From positions 124,347,001 through 124,411,000 of the forward strand of contig CP142453.1 of NCBI GenBank assembly GCA_038049695.1: a stretch of 64,000 nt of DNA, written 5' to 3'. Shown here in pieces: positions 11,401 to 25,500 of this stretch. Below the pieces are notes generated by a model. That model was not told the origin of the DNA. It was given only the letters and a program-made list of their open reading frames with translations, and searched no databases. Source of the stretch: Cinnamomum chago (taxonomy: Eukaryota; Streptophyta; Magnoliopsida; Laurales; Lauraceae). Numbering within the stretch: the stretch's first letter is position 1; the number at the start of each line of letters is the position of its first letter. The position numbers and the translations under genes were made by a program.

Positions 11401-14400
11401 ATGTAAAGACACATACTAACGAGGGAGGAATGACACCGCAAACCAACAATCTTCCCAATGCCCTTTCACAAATTAGATTTTGGATTTCCCACGGCATTTA
11501 TTGTTAGTAACTAAGCCTTTATCCCAAGCTTTCTGCATGTAGTGCAATTTACGGTACTCCCTAAGCCATTTCAACGAAAACAACCTACAATCGTTTGCCC
11601 CACATGCATTTCCATAAAACGCACACAAACAGACTTCAATCGAAGATATATTCAATGTGCTGATAGGTACATGGTTTGCGGAGAGATGAATGAGTCCGCA
11701 GATCTCCAATCTTTTCAGTGCCCTTTGACAAAATGGATTTAGGATTACATTAGGCATTTATTCATGGTAGAACTCAAAACTCTCTCCCCATACTTCTCAG
11801 TGTAAAATGCAACAATTTTGATTCTTTCCCAAACAAACTCCCATGATAACAGACTTCAAATCCATGTCCTCGTCCGATCTCCAACTGTTGCTTGCAATGA
11901 ATTTAGTAAAATTAGCAACGGAGAAACCTAAGAGTCCATTTCAAAGATGTTATTCGAGATGTTGCAATGATATTAATTGTTTATGAGAAATAGGATCGTT
12001 AATCAAACACTATCTCTAAAATTTGGCGTTTTCCTCCTCCGCATGATTGGCACATAGACCCACCATCAAAATCAAGCAAAACCTATCATGAAACGAGTAC
12101 TAACTCTCCCATTCATTGAGGAGAAGACCTATTACAAGGAACCTCAAGTCATTCAAAATATATGCTCCCCATGCATTTACCGATCTCCATTAGTGATATG
12201 GAACATTATTTAGCGACGAAAGGATGCGAATTAAGGGAGCTTCTTCCGTATGATTCATAACTCTTTGATGCCACCAGGAAGAAAACCAATTACAAGTTAG
12301 CTATTGCCATTCAAATTATTTGCTCTGTATGATTTTATCCATCACCAATATTTTCAATGCCCTTTGACAAAATGGATTTAGGATTAAATTAGGCATCTAT
12401 TAGTAGTACAACTCAACCACTCTCCATATCCTTTTCAGTGTAAAAAGCAACGATTTTAAGACTTTCCCAAACAAACTCCCATTAAAAGACACTTCAAATC
12501 ATTGCCCTCGTCCGGTTTGCATATGTTGGTTGCAATGTATTAGGTTAAAATAGCAACGAAGAAAACTAGAGAGTTCAATTCATAGATGTTATTCGAGATG
12601 TTGCACTGATATTTACTGTTTATGAGAAATAGGATCTCTAAACAAACACTATCTATAAAATTTGGCGTTTTCCTCCTCTGCCTGATTGGCACATTGACCC
12701 ATCATCAAAATCAAGCAAAACCTATCAGGAAACGAGTCCTAACTCTCTCTTGAACCGAGCACAAGACCTAATACAAGGTACCTATTGTCATTTAAACAAT
12801 TTGCTCCGTAGGTTCTTATCCAACTCCACTAGTGATATGGAGCATCATTTAGCGAGGAAAAGATGCTAAATTTGCGATAAACGAGTGCTAACTGAATCAT
12901 GAATGAACAGATTACTTGATTCTCATTTTTTGCCGAAAAGAAATGCCATGTCTCCCATTATAAGAAATCACTGACCGAATGGAGAATTTAGACATGGTCT
13001 AAAGGGCATATCTAAGAAGTATCCTTCAGGGCCATACATTACAAGCAAATAATTAGCAAAACCAATCACTTTGGAATAATTAGTCGATGTGATGTAAAAA
13101 TGAATACTCTGCCAAAGGATGAAAAACACCGCTGATCAACAATCTTCTCAATGCCCTTTAACAAATTAGATTTAGGATTTCACACGGCATTTAGTTTTAG
13201 TAACTCGGCCTCTATCCCCAAGCTTTATGCATATAGTGCAATTTAAGGTACTCCCTAAGCCATTTCAACGAAACCTACCTGCAATCGTTGGCCCCGCATG
13301 AATTTCCATAAAACGCACACAAACAGTCTTTTTTATCGAAGAAATATTCAATGTGCTGACAGGTACATGGTTTGCGGAGAGATGAACGAGTCCACGGATC
13401 TCCAATCTTTTTAGAGCCCTTTGACACAATGGATTAAGGATTACATTACGCATCTATTAGTGGTACAACTCAACCTCTCTCCCCCATGCTTCTCAGTGTA
13501 AAATGCAAGGATTTTGAGTCATTACCCAAACAAATTCCCATGATGACTTCAAATCGCTGAGCTCGTCCGGTCTCCAACCGTTGCTAGCAATGTATTTAGT
13601 AAAAATAGCAACGAAGAAACCGAAAGAGTTCATTTCAAAAATGACATTCGAGATGTTGCACTAATATTTATTGATTATGAGAAATAGGATCTCTAATCAA
13701 ACACTATCACTAAAATTTGGCGTTTTCCTTCTCGGCCTGATTGGCACATTGAGCAAAACCTAAAAGACCTAATACAAGGTACCTATTGTCATTCAAACAA
13801 TTTGCACCATATGATTTTATCCAACTCCACTAGTGATATGGAGCATCATTTAGCGAGGAAAGGCTACTAAATGATGGAGCTTCATCTCGCGATAAACGAG
13901 TGCTAACTGTCTCTTGAACCAAGCTGAAGACCTAATACAAGGTACCTCGTCATTCAAATTAAATGCACCCCATCATTTTAATGAACTCCATTAGTGATAT
14001 GGAGCATCATTTAGCGAAGAAAGGCTGTTAAATGATGGAGCTTCATCCATATGATTCATTATTCTCTGATGACACCAGGAAGAAAACCGATTACAAGTTA
14101 CCGATTGTCATTCAAATTATTTGCAACATATGATTTTATCCATCACCAATCTTTTCAATGCCCTTGGACAAATGGATTTATGATTAAAAAAGGCATCTAT
14201 TAGTGGTATAGCTCAACCTCCCTCCCGATGCTTTTCAGTGTAAAATGCAATGATTTTGAGTATTTCCCAAACAAATTCCCATGATAACAGACTTCAAATC
14301 ACTGCCCTCGTCCGGTCTCCAACCGTTGCTTGCAATGTATATGGTAAAAACAGCAACGAAGAAAACTAGAGAGTTCATTTCATATATGCAATTCAAGACG

Positions 14401-16546
14401 TTGCACTGTTATTTATTCTTTACGAGAAATAGGATTTATAATCAAACACTATCCTTTAACAAATTAGATTTAGGATTTCACACGGCATTTATTGTTAGTA
14501 ACTCAGCCTCTACCCCAAACTTTCTGCATGTAGTGCAATTTATGGTACTCCCCAAGCCATTTCAACGAAAACTACTTGCAATCGTTGGCCCCGCATGAAT
14601 TTCCATAAAACGGACACCAACAGTCTTTTCGATCGAAGAAAGTTTCAATGTGCTGACAGGTCCATGATTTGCGGAGAGAGGAATGAGTCCACGGATCTCC
14701 AATCTTTTCAGTGCCCTTTGGCAAAATGGATTTAGGATTACATTAGGCATCTATTCGAGGTACATCTCAACCTCTCACCCCATGCATCTCAGTGTAAAAT
14801 GCAACGAATTTGAGTCTTTCCCAAACAAATTCCCATGATAACAGACATAAAATCGCTGCCCTCGTCCGGTCTCCAATCGTTGCTTGCAATGTATTTAGTA
14901 AGAATAGCAACGAAGAAACCTAGAGAGTTCATTTCAAAGATCATATTCGAGATGTTGCACTCACATTTATTGTTTATGAGAAATAGGATCTCTAATCAAA
15001 CACTCTAAAATTTGGCATTTTCCTCCACGGCCTGATTGGCACATTGACCCACCACCAAAATCAAGCAAAACCTATTACGAAACGAATCCCGACTCTCTCT
15101 TGAACCAAGCAGAAGACCTAATACAAGGTACCTATTGTCATTCAAACAATTTGCTCCATATTATCTTATCCAACTCCACTAGTGATATGGAGCATCATTT
15201 AGTGAGGAAAGGATGCTAAATGATGGTGCTTCATCTCGCGATAAACGAGTGCTAACTGAAGCATGAATGAACAGATTAGTCGATTCTCATTTTTGGCCGA
15301 AAAGAAATGTCGTCTCTCCCATTATTAGAAATCACTGACCGAATGGAGAAATTAGACATGGTCTAAAGGGCATATCTAAGAAGTATCCTTCAGGGCCATA
15401 CATTACTTGCAAATAATTAGCAAAACCAATCACTTTGGAATAATTAGTCAATGTTAAGTAAAAATGCATACTTTTACAGAAGGATGAAAGACACCCCTGA
15501 TCAACAATATTCTCAATGCCCTTTAACAAATTAGATTTACGATTTCACACGGCATTTATTCTTAGTAACTCGGCCTCTACCCCGAAACTTTCTGCATGTA
15601 GTGCAATTTACGGTACTCCCCAAGCCATTTCAACGAAAACTACCAGCAATCGTTGGTCCCGCATGAATTTCCATAAAACGGACACAAACGGTCTTTTGGA
15701 TCGAAGAAATATTCAATGTGCTGATAGGCACATGGTTTCCAAAGAGATGAATGAGTCCACGGATCTCCAATCTTTTCAGTGCCCTTTCACAAAATGGATT
15801 TAGGATTACATTAGACATCTATTAGTCGTACAACTCAACTTCTCTCCCCATGCTTCTCAATGTAAAATGCAACGATTTTGAGTCTTTCCCAAACAAATCT
15901 CCAGGATAACAAACTTCAAATCGCAGCCCTCGTCCGGTCTCCAACCGTTGCTTGCAATGTATTTGGTAAAAATAGCAACGAAGAAACCTAGAGAGTTCAT
16001 TTCAAAGATCATATTCAAGATGTCGCACTGATATTTATTGTTTATGAGAAATAGGATCTCTAATAAAAAAAACTATCTCTAAAATTTGGCATTTTCCTTC
16101 TCAGCCTGATTCGCACATTGACTCACCATCAAAATCAAACAAAACCTATCACGAAACGAGCTCTCACTCACTCTTGCACAGCGCAAAAGAACAAATACAA
16201 GGTACCTATTGTCATTCAAATAATTTGCTGCGGATGATCTTATCCATCTCCACTAGTGATATGGAGCATCATTTAGCGAGGAAAGGGTGCTAAATGAAGG
16301 AGCTTCATCTGTAGGATTTATAACTCTCTCATGCCACCAGGAAGAAAACCTAATACAAGTTACCTATTGTCATTCAAATTATTTGCGCCATGTGATTTTA
16401 TCCATCACCAATCTTTTCAATGCCCTATGACAATGGATTTAGGATTAAATAAGGCATCCATTGGTGGTACAACTCAACCACTCTCCCCATGCTTTTCAGT
16501 GTAAAATGCAACGATTTTGAGTCTTTCCCAAACAAATTCCCATTAT

Positions 16547-16981
16547 TAGGGTTGCACAGAACCGGACCGCAGACCGGACCGGACCGGATTTGAAAAACCG
16601 GTTAGGTCCGGTCCGGTCCGGTCCAGACCTTTTAAAAACCGGTCTGGACCGGACCGGACCGGATTAATAATAAATTTTTTTTTTAATTTTTTTAATATAA
16701 AACTTTAAGTATATAAAATTCCTAAGTCAAATACCCTAGTGAAATAGAAAATCTAGCTTCTTACATTTGGAAAAAAAGGCAGGAAATGGGCTGAAAATGA
16801 AAAAAAAAAAAAAAAAACTTAGGAAAAAAAAAAAACAAATGAAACCGGTCCGGACCACTTAAGTGGTCCAGACCGGACCGTTTTGGACCGGTCCGGTCCT
16901 CTCATTTAAGCCGGACCGCAAATCCGGTCCGACCGGATTCCGGTCCAAAAACCGGACCGGAAATCCAGTTGTGCACCCCTA
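16547..16981. mobile_element. Non-autonomous hAT element with perfect 8-bp TSD
   Basis: A 435-bp insertion inside an array unit. Its ends are TAGGGTTGCACA and TGTGCACCCCTA (imperfect 12-bp terminal inverted repeats). Both flanks carry the 8-bp duplication CCCATTAT (16539-16546 and 16982-16989), the hAT signature. Both subterminal regions are packed with GGACCGG/CCGGTCC repeats in both orientations, the layout expected for clustered transposase-binding sites in hAT elements. The centre is A/T-rich with no coding capacity. The perfect duplication implies insertion after the array had formed. Confidence 0.9.
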
Positions 16982-19470
16982 CCCATTATAAGAGACTTTA
17001 AATCATTGCCGTCGTCCTGTGTGCATCCGTTGCTTGCAGTGTATTAAGTTAAAAAAGCAACGAAGAAAACTAGAGAGTTCATTTCAGAACTGTTATTCGA
17101 GATGTTGGATTGATATCTACTGTTTATGAGGAAATCGGACCTCTAACCAAATACAATCTCTAAAATTTGCGGTTTTCCCCCTCGGCTTGATTGGCACAAT
17201 GACCCACCATCAAAATCAAGCAAAACCTATCATGAAACGAGTCCTAACTCTCTCTTGAACCGAGCAGAAGACCTAATACAAGGTACCTCGTCATTCAAAT
17301 TATATGCTCCCCATCAATTTACCGAACTCCAATAGTGATATGGAGCATCACTTGGCGAAGAAAGGCTGTTAAATGACGGAGCTTCATCCATATGGTTCTT
17401 TACTCTCCGATAACACCAAGAAGAAAACCTATTACAACTTTACAAGTAACCGATTGTCATTCAAATTATTTGCACTGTATGATTTTAACCATCGCCAATC
17501 CTTTCAATGCCCTTCGACAAATGGAATTATGATTAAATAAGGCATCTATTAGTGGTATAGCTCAACCACCCTCCCAATGCTTTTCAGTGTAAAATGCAAC
17601 GATTTTGAGTCTTTTCCAAATAAATTTCCATGATAACAGACTTCAATCACTACCCTCGTCCGGTCTTCAACCGTTGCTTGCAATGTATTTACTAAAAATA
17701 GCAACGAAGAAAACTAGAGAGTTCATTTCATAGATGCAATTCGAGTGTTGCACTGATATTTACTGTTTATGACAAATAGGATCTCTAATCAAACACTATC
17801 TCTAAAATTTGGTGTTTTCCACCTCGGCCTGATTGGCACATTGACCCACAATCAAAATCAAGCAAAACCTCTCAGCAAACGAGTCCCAACTGTCACTTGA
17901 ACCGAGCATAGGACCTAATACAAGGTACCTATTGTCATTCAAACAATTTGCTCCGTAGGATCTTATCCAACACGACTAGTGATATGGAGCATCATTTAGA
18001 GAGGAAATGATGCTAAATGATGGCGCTTCATCTCGCGATGAACGAGTGCTGACTGAAGCATGAATGAACAGATCAGTCGATTCTCATTTTTGGCCGAAAA
18101 GAAATGCCATCTCTCCCATTATAAGAAATCACTGACCGAATGGAGATTTTAGACATGGTCAAAAGGGCATATCTAAGAAGTATCCTTCAGAGCCATACAT
18201 TACTTGCAAATAATTATTACTTTGGAATAATTAGTAGACGTGATTTAAAAATGCATAATTCGCCGAAGGATTAAAGACACCGCTGATCGACAATCTTCCC
18301 AATGCCCTTTAACAAATTAGATTTAGGATTTCACACGGCATTTATTGTTAGTAACTCAGCCTCTACCCCAATCTTTATGCATGTAGTGCAATTTATTGTA
18401 CTCCCCAAGCCATTTCAATGAAAACTAACTGCAGTCGTTGGCCCCAAATGAATTTCCATAAAACGCACAGAAACAGTTTTTTCGATCGAACAAATATTCA
18501 AGGTGCTGACAGGTACATGGTTTGCGGAGAGATGAATGAGTCCATGGATCTCCAATCTTTTCAGTGCCCTTTCACAAACTGGATTTAGGATTACATCAGG
18601 CATCTATTCGTGGTACAACTCAACCACTCTCCTCATGCTTCACAGTGTAAAATGCAACGATTTTGAGTCTTTCCCAAACAAATTCCCATGATAACAGACT
18701 ACAAATCGTTGCCCTCGTCCGGTCTCCAACCGTTGCTAGCAATATATCTAGTAAAAATAGCAACGAAGAAACCTTACAGAGTTCATTCCAAAGATGATAT
18801 TCGAGATTTTGCACTCAAATTTATTGTTTATGAGAAATAGGCTCTCTACTCAACCACTATCTCTAAAATTTGGCATTTTCCTCCTCAGCCAGATTGGCAC
18901 ATTGATCCACCATCAAAATCAAGTAAAACCTACCCTAAACGAGTCCTAACTCTCTTTTGAACCCAGCAGAAGACCTAATGCAAGGTACCTATTGTCATTC
19001 AAACAATTTGCTCAGTATGATCTTATCCAACTCCACTAGTGATATGGAGCATCATTTAGCAATGAAAGGCTACTAAAAGATGGAGCTTCATCTCGCGATA
19101 AACGAGTGCTAACTGAAGCATGAACAGATTAGTTTATTCTCATTTTCATCTGAAAAGAAATGCCATCTCTCCTATTATATGAAATCACAGACCGAATGGA
19201 GTATTTAGACATGGTCTAAACGGCATATCTAAAAACTTTACTTCACGGCCATACATTACTTGCAAGGAATTAGCAAAACGAATCACTTTGGAATAATTAG
19301 TCAATGTGATATAAAAATGCATACGTTGCCAACGGAGGAAAGACACCATTGATCAACAATCTTCCCAATGCCCTTTAACAAATTAGATTTAGGATTTCAC
19401 AAGGAATTTATTGTTAGTAACTCAGCCTTCATCCCCAAGCATTCTGCATGTAGTGCAATCTACGATACTC

Positions 19471-21133
19471 TGATAAGTGCTTAATTGTTTACAATCTAAG
19501 CCCTAATATTTGATTGATCTTATGCTAGTTAGAGTTGTTTTATTTGATTTTACAGTCTTTGTTAATTTTTTTATTCAAAGGTAAAAAGTAGTTAAAAGAG
19601 AAGAATTAAATCATTAATGAAGAAAAAGAAGACAACTCCAAAGTGTGTCACACGCCCAAGGGGGGTCCACATCCATTGCTAAAGGTAGAATTTCAGAATT
19701 CAGGAAGTCCTATTCAAGTTAAAAGAAGAGTTCAAGAATGGAGAAAAACAAGGAGAAAAAGAAGGAAAGTTAAAGGAAGATTTCAAGTTAAGATAGAAGT
19801 CCAAAAAGAGGGGTCCCACATTCATTGTGCACGCACCAAATATGGGCCCATTTTTATTCTCAAGTTTCCGATTTAATTCCTTGCAATTAAAATTCAGATT
19901 GGCGGGCCACGTGAGGAATTGTCAAGAAGATACAAGAAAGATCAGAATTAGCAAGTGCTGCTAATTAAGAAAAGAAGACTCCTATTCTAATCTAATTAGG
20001 AAGCATACTTATAAAAAAAGATGGAGATCTAATCATACAAGGAGAGTAGCCTAAAAAGGAGGAGATTCTTCACAAAAGAGGGCTGTTGCAAGACTTATAA
20101 ATAGAAGATACAACCTAGCCACGTCCAGCCATAATACCAGCCATAAAACACCACACAAATCAGCCACAAACCCTAGCAACCGTACAGCACTATTGGGAGC
20201 ACCTTTGGAGCATCTTTTGGAGAGCTTTCGGAGCGAGGAAAAGGGGAAAAAGTTGCTGGCAGAATTCTTCTTCTTCTTCAATCTTTCAATATTCAGAGTT
20301 CTTCTTATGGCTCTATTTTCTATTTTGTTTTCAATTCCAAACATGAGTAGCTAATTTTTTTAGGTCTAGGGTGTAGTTGAAACCCTAGCCTAATCTATGT
20401 ATTCTCTTTTGGCATCTTTTAATTCAGATTTCAGTTTTATTAGTTGAGATTCTAAGCCATGATTTTAATTGATGAGTTGTGTATATGCCATGCCAACCAT
20501 GCTATGTTCAATTAATTTTAAGAGTAATTAACTTAAATTTGATTGATCTTGATGTTAAGCATCTAGGGTTTAGAACCATGAATAATCTAAGTATATGCCA
20601 TGCTTAGACTCATGCATTTATCATTCCCATTGTTTTTATGCATTATGTGTGTTTTGACTAGGACATATGCCATGCTTAGTTTTTGCCTCATAATGAATAA
20701 TTCATGTAGTATGCCACTCATGAATTGGGTTTTGGGGAATAGTAATCTAGACGCATATGCCATGGTCTAGGTTGATAGATGTCACTAATAAAATCTGATT
20801 TTTTATTAAAAGATAATAAGGGACACGCATAGGATTTGCTAGGGGAGTAGATGAAACCCTAGTTCTTTCATTCTCATTGTCTTCAATTCTAATATTAGTT
20901 GTGTGTTTTAAATTAATTTCCATTTAGCTTTTGATAGTTTAATTCTTTTCATCATTCAATTGTTTCTTTTAATATTTTGATTTTTAGTTGCTTTTGACAT
21001 TGTTTTATCACAAATCTTCGTGGGATCGACCTCGTACTTACAATTCACTACACTACATAGTGATCTTGTACGCTTGCGAGTTTTAATTATGTGCATACTA
21101 ATAGCTTATTTCTAGGTTGCTTGGTGCATGCCA
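19471..21133 (+). mobile_element. Solo LTR inserted in the array
   Basis: A 1,663-bp insertion beginning TGATAAGTGC and ending GCATGCCA, so it has TG...CA termini. It is flanked by TACTC (19466-19470) and TACTA (21134-21138), a 5-bp target-site duplication with one mismatch; the interrupted array unit resumes directly after. It carries TATA-like sequences (TTATAAAAAAAG near 20008; TTATAAATAGAAG near 20096) and the block CGTGGGATCGACCTCGTACT near its 3' end. There is no second LTR, primer-binding site or gag-pol, so it is a solo LTR, as left by recombination between two LTRs. The reverse-orientation copy at 1433-3012 lacks 20081-20190. Confidence 0.85.
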
Positions 21134-22366
21134 TACTACCCAAGCCATTTCAACGAAAACTCCCTGCAATCGTTGGCCCCGCATGAATTTCCATAAAACA
21201 CACACAAACAGTGTTTTCAATCGAAGAAATACTCAATGTGCTGACAGGTACATGGTTTGTGGAGAGATGAATGAGTCCACGGATCTCCAATCTTTTCAGT
21301 GCCCTTTGACAAAATGGATTTAAGATTACATTAGGCATCTATTCGTGGTACAACTCAACCTCTGTCCCCATGCTTCTCAGTGTAAAATGCAACGATTTTG
21401 AGTCTTTCCCAAACAAATTCTCATGATAATAGACTTCAAATCGCTGCCCTCCTCCAGTCTCCAACCGTTGCCTGCAATTTATTTAGTAAAAATAGCAACA
21501 AAGAAACCTAGAGAGTTCATTTCAAAGAAGTTATTCGAGATGTTTCACTGATATTTATTGTTTTTGAGAAATAGGATCTCTAATCAAATACTATCTCTAA
21601 AATTTGGCGTTCTCCTACTCGGCCTGATTGGCAAATTACCCACCATCAAAATGAAGCAAAACCTATCAGTAAACTAGTCCGAACTCTCTCTTGAACCGAG
21701 CACAAGACCCAATACAAGGGACGTATTGTCATTCAAATATTTTGCTCCGTAGGATCATATCCAACTCCACTAGTGATATGGAGCATCATTTAGCAAGGAA
21801 AGGATGCTAAATGATGGACCTTCAACTCGCGATGAACGAGTGCTAACTGAAGCATGAAAGAACAAATTAGTTGATTCTCATTTTTGGCCAAAAAGAAATG
21901 CCAACTCTCCCATTATAAGAAATCACATACCAATGGAGAATTTACACATGGTCTAAAGGGCATTTCTAAGAAGTAACCTTCAGGGCCATACATTACATGC
22001 AAATAATTAGCAAAACCAATCACTTTGGAATAATTAGTCGATGTGCTGTAAAAATGCAAACTTTGTCTAAGGATGAAAGACACAGCTGATCAACAATCTT
22101 CCCAATGCCCTTTAACAAATTAGATTTATGATTTCACATGGCATTAATTGTAAGTAACTCGGCCTCCACCACAATCGTTCTGCATGTAGAGCAATTTACG
22201 GTACTCCCCAAGCCATTTCAGCAAAAACTACCTATAATAGTTGGCCCCGCATGAATTTCCATAAAGCGCACACACAAACAGTCTATTCGATCGAAGAAAT
22301 ATTCAATGTGTTGAAAGGTACATGGTTCGCGGAGAGATGAATGAGTCCACGGATCTCAAATCTTTT

Positions 22367-22510
22367 CAATGCCCTTTGACAAAATGCATTTAGGATTACA
22401 TTAGGCATCTATTACTGGTATAACTCAACGCCCTTTGACAAAATGCATTTAGGATTACATCAGGCATCTATTACTGGTATAACTAAAGCCCCCCCCCCCC
22501 CCCCCCCCCC
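22367..22510. repeat. 59-bp tandem duplication ending in a 21-C run
   Basis: Inside an array unit, the block starting CAATGCCCTTTGACAAAATG at 22367 is repeated at 22426. The second copy runs into 21 consecutive C (22490-22510) that replace the usual CAACCTCTCTCCCCATGC segment of the unit. The long C run is unlike anything else in the array and may be an expansion or a sequencing/assembly error. Confidence 0.8.
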
Positions 22511-25500
22511 AACCCCCAAGTGTAAAATGCAAGGATTTTGAGTCTTTCGCAAACAAATTCCCATGATAACAGACTTCAAATCGCTGCCCTCGTCCGGTCT
22601 CCAATTGTTGCTTGCAATGTATTTAGTAAAAATAGCAACGAAGAAACCTACAAAGATCATATTCGAGATGTTGCACTGATATTTATTGTTTATGAGAAAT
22701 AGAATCTCTAGCATTTTACTCCTCGGCCTGATTGGCACATTGATCCACCATCAAAATCAAGCAAAACCTATCAGGAAACGAGTCCTAACTCTCTCATGAA
22801 CCGAGCACAAGACCAAATACAAGGAACCTATTGTCATTCAAACAATTTGCTCCGTAGCATCTTATCCAACTCCACTAGTGATATGGAGCATCATTTAGCG
22901 AGGAAAGGCTGCTAAATGATGGAGCTTCATCTCGGGATAAACAAGTGCTCACTGAAACAAGAACAGATTAGTTGATTCTCATTTTCGGCCGAAAAGAAAT
23001 GCCATCTCTCCCATTATAAGAAATAACAGACCAAATGGAGAATTTAGACATGGTCTAAAGGGCATATCTAAGAAGTTTCCTTCGCGGCCATAAATTACTT
23101 GCAAAAAATTAGCAAAACCAATCACTTTGGAAAAATTATTGTACTCACATGGCGTTTTCCTTCTCGGCCTGATTCACACATTGATACACCAAGAAAATTA
23201 AACAAAACCTATCACAAAACAAGTCCTCACTCACTCTTGCACCGCACAGGAGACCAAATACAAGGTACCTATTGTCATTCAAATAATTTGTTGCGTATGT
23301 GATCTTATCCATCTCCACTAGTGATATGGAGCATCATTTAGTGAGGAAAGGGTGCTAAATGAAGGAGCTTCATCCTTAGGATTTATAACTCTCTCATGCC
23401 ACCAGGAAGAAATCCTAATACAAGTGACCTATTGTCATTCAAATATATTTGCTCCGTATGATTTTATCCATCACCAATCTTTTCGATGCCCATTGACAAA
23501 ATAGTTTTAGGATTAAATAAGGCATCTATTAGTGGAATAGTACAACTCAACCTCTCTCCCAATGCTTTTCAGTTCAAAATGCAACAATTTTGAGTATTTC
23601 CCAAACAAATTCCCATTCTAAGAGACTTCAAATCATTGTCGTCGTCCTGTGTGCATCCGTTGCTTGCAGTGTATTAAGTTAAAAAGGCAACGAGGAAAAC
23701 TAGAGAGTTCATTTCAAAAATGTTATTCAGGATGTTACATTGATATTTATTGTTTATGAGAAATCGGACCTCAAATCAAATACAATCTCTAAAATTAGCC
23801 GTTTTCCTCCTCGGCCGGATTGGCACAATGACCCACCATCAAAATCAAGCAAAACGTATCATGAAACGAGTCCTAACTCTCTCTTGAACCATGCAGAAGA
23901 CCTAATACAAGGTACCTCGTCATTCAAATTATATGCTCCCCATCATTTTACCGAACTACATTAGTGATATGGACCATCATTTAGCGAGGAAAGGATGCTA
24001 CATGATGGAGCTTCATCTCGCGATGAACGAGTGCTAACAGAAGCATGAATGAACAGATTAGTCGATTCTCAATTTTGGCCGAAAAGAAATGTTATCTCTC
24101 CCATTATAAGAAATCACTGAACGAATGGAGAATTAAAGGACATATCTAAGAAGTATCCTTCAGGGCCATACATTACTTGCAAATTAATAGCAAAACCAAT
24201 CACTTTGGAATAATTAGTCGATGTGAATTAAAAATGCATACTTCGCCGAAAGTATGAAAGACATCGCTGATCAACAATCTTCCCAATGCCCTTTAACAAA
24301 TTAGATTTAGGATTTCACACGGCATTTATTGTAAGTAACTCAGCCTCTACCCCAAGCTTTCTGCATGTAGTGCAATTTACTATACTCCCCAAGCCATTTC
24401 AATGAAATCTACCTGCAATCGTTGGCCCCACATGAATTTCCACAAAACGCACACAAACAGTCTTTTGGATCGAAGAAACGTTCAATGTGTTGATACGTAC
24501 ATGGTTTGTGGAGAGATGAATGAGTCCACGGATCTCCAACGTTTTCAGTGCCCTTACACAAAATGGATTTAGTATTACATTAGGCATCTATTCGTGGTAC
24601 AACTCAACCTCTCTCCCCCATGCTTCTCAGTGTAAAATGAAACGATTGAGTCTTTCCGAAACAAATTCCCATCATAACAAACTTCAAATCGTTGCCCTCG
24701 TCCGGTCTCCAACCGTTGCTTGCAATGTATTTAGTACAAATAGCAACGAAGAAACCTAGAGGGTTCATTTCAAAGATCATATTCGAGATGTTGCACTGAT
24801 ATTTATTGTTTATGAGAAAAAGGATCTCTAATCAAACACTTTATCTAAATTTTGGCACTTTCCTCCTCGGCCTGAATGGCACATTGACCCACCATCAAAA
24901 TCAAGCAAAACATCTCACAAAACGAGTCCTAACTCTCTCCTGAAACGAACAGAAGACCTAATGCAAGGTACCTATTGTCAATCCAACAATTTGCTCCGTA
25001 TTATCTTTATCCAACTCCACTAGTGATATGGAGCATAATTTAGCGAGGAAAGGCTGTTAAATGTTGGAGCTTCATCACGCAATAAATGAGTGTTAACTGA
25101 AGCACAAACAGATTAGTTGATTCTCATTTTCGGCCGAAAAGAAATGCCATCTCTCCCTTTATTAGAAATCACAGACCGAATGGAGAATTTAGACATGGTC
25201 TAAAGGGCATATCTAAGAAGTTTCCTTCACGGCTAGACATTACTTGCAAAAAATTAGTAAAACCAATCACTTTGGAAAAATTAGTCGATATGATGTAAAA
25301 TTCATACTTTGCCGACGGAGGAATGACACCGCTGATCAACAATCTTGTCAATGCTTTACGCATATAATGCAATTTAAGGTACTCCCCAAGCCAATTAAAC
25401 GAAAACTACCTGCAATCTTTGGCCCCGCAAGAATTTCCATAAAACGCACAAAAGTTTTTTTGATCGAACAAATATTCAAGGTGCTGACAGTTACATGGGT

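Noticed and set aside
1433-21133. The two LTR copies as the ends of one 19-kb retrotransposon
   Set aside because: They are in opposite orientation, the interior is array and ankyrin debris, and the right copy has its own target-site duplication.
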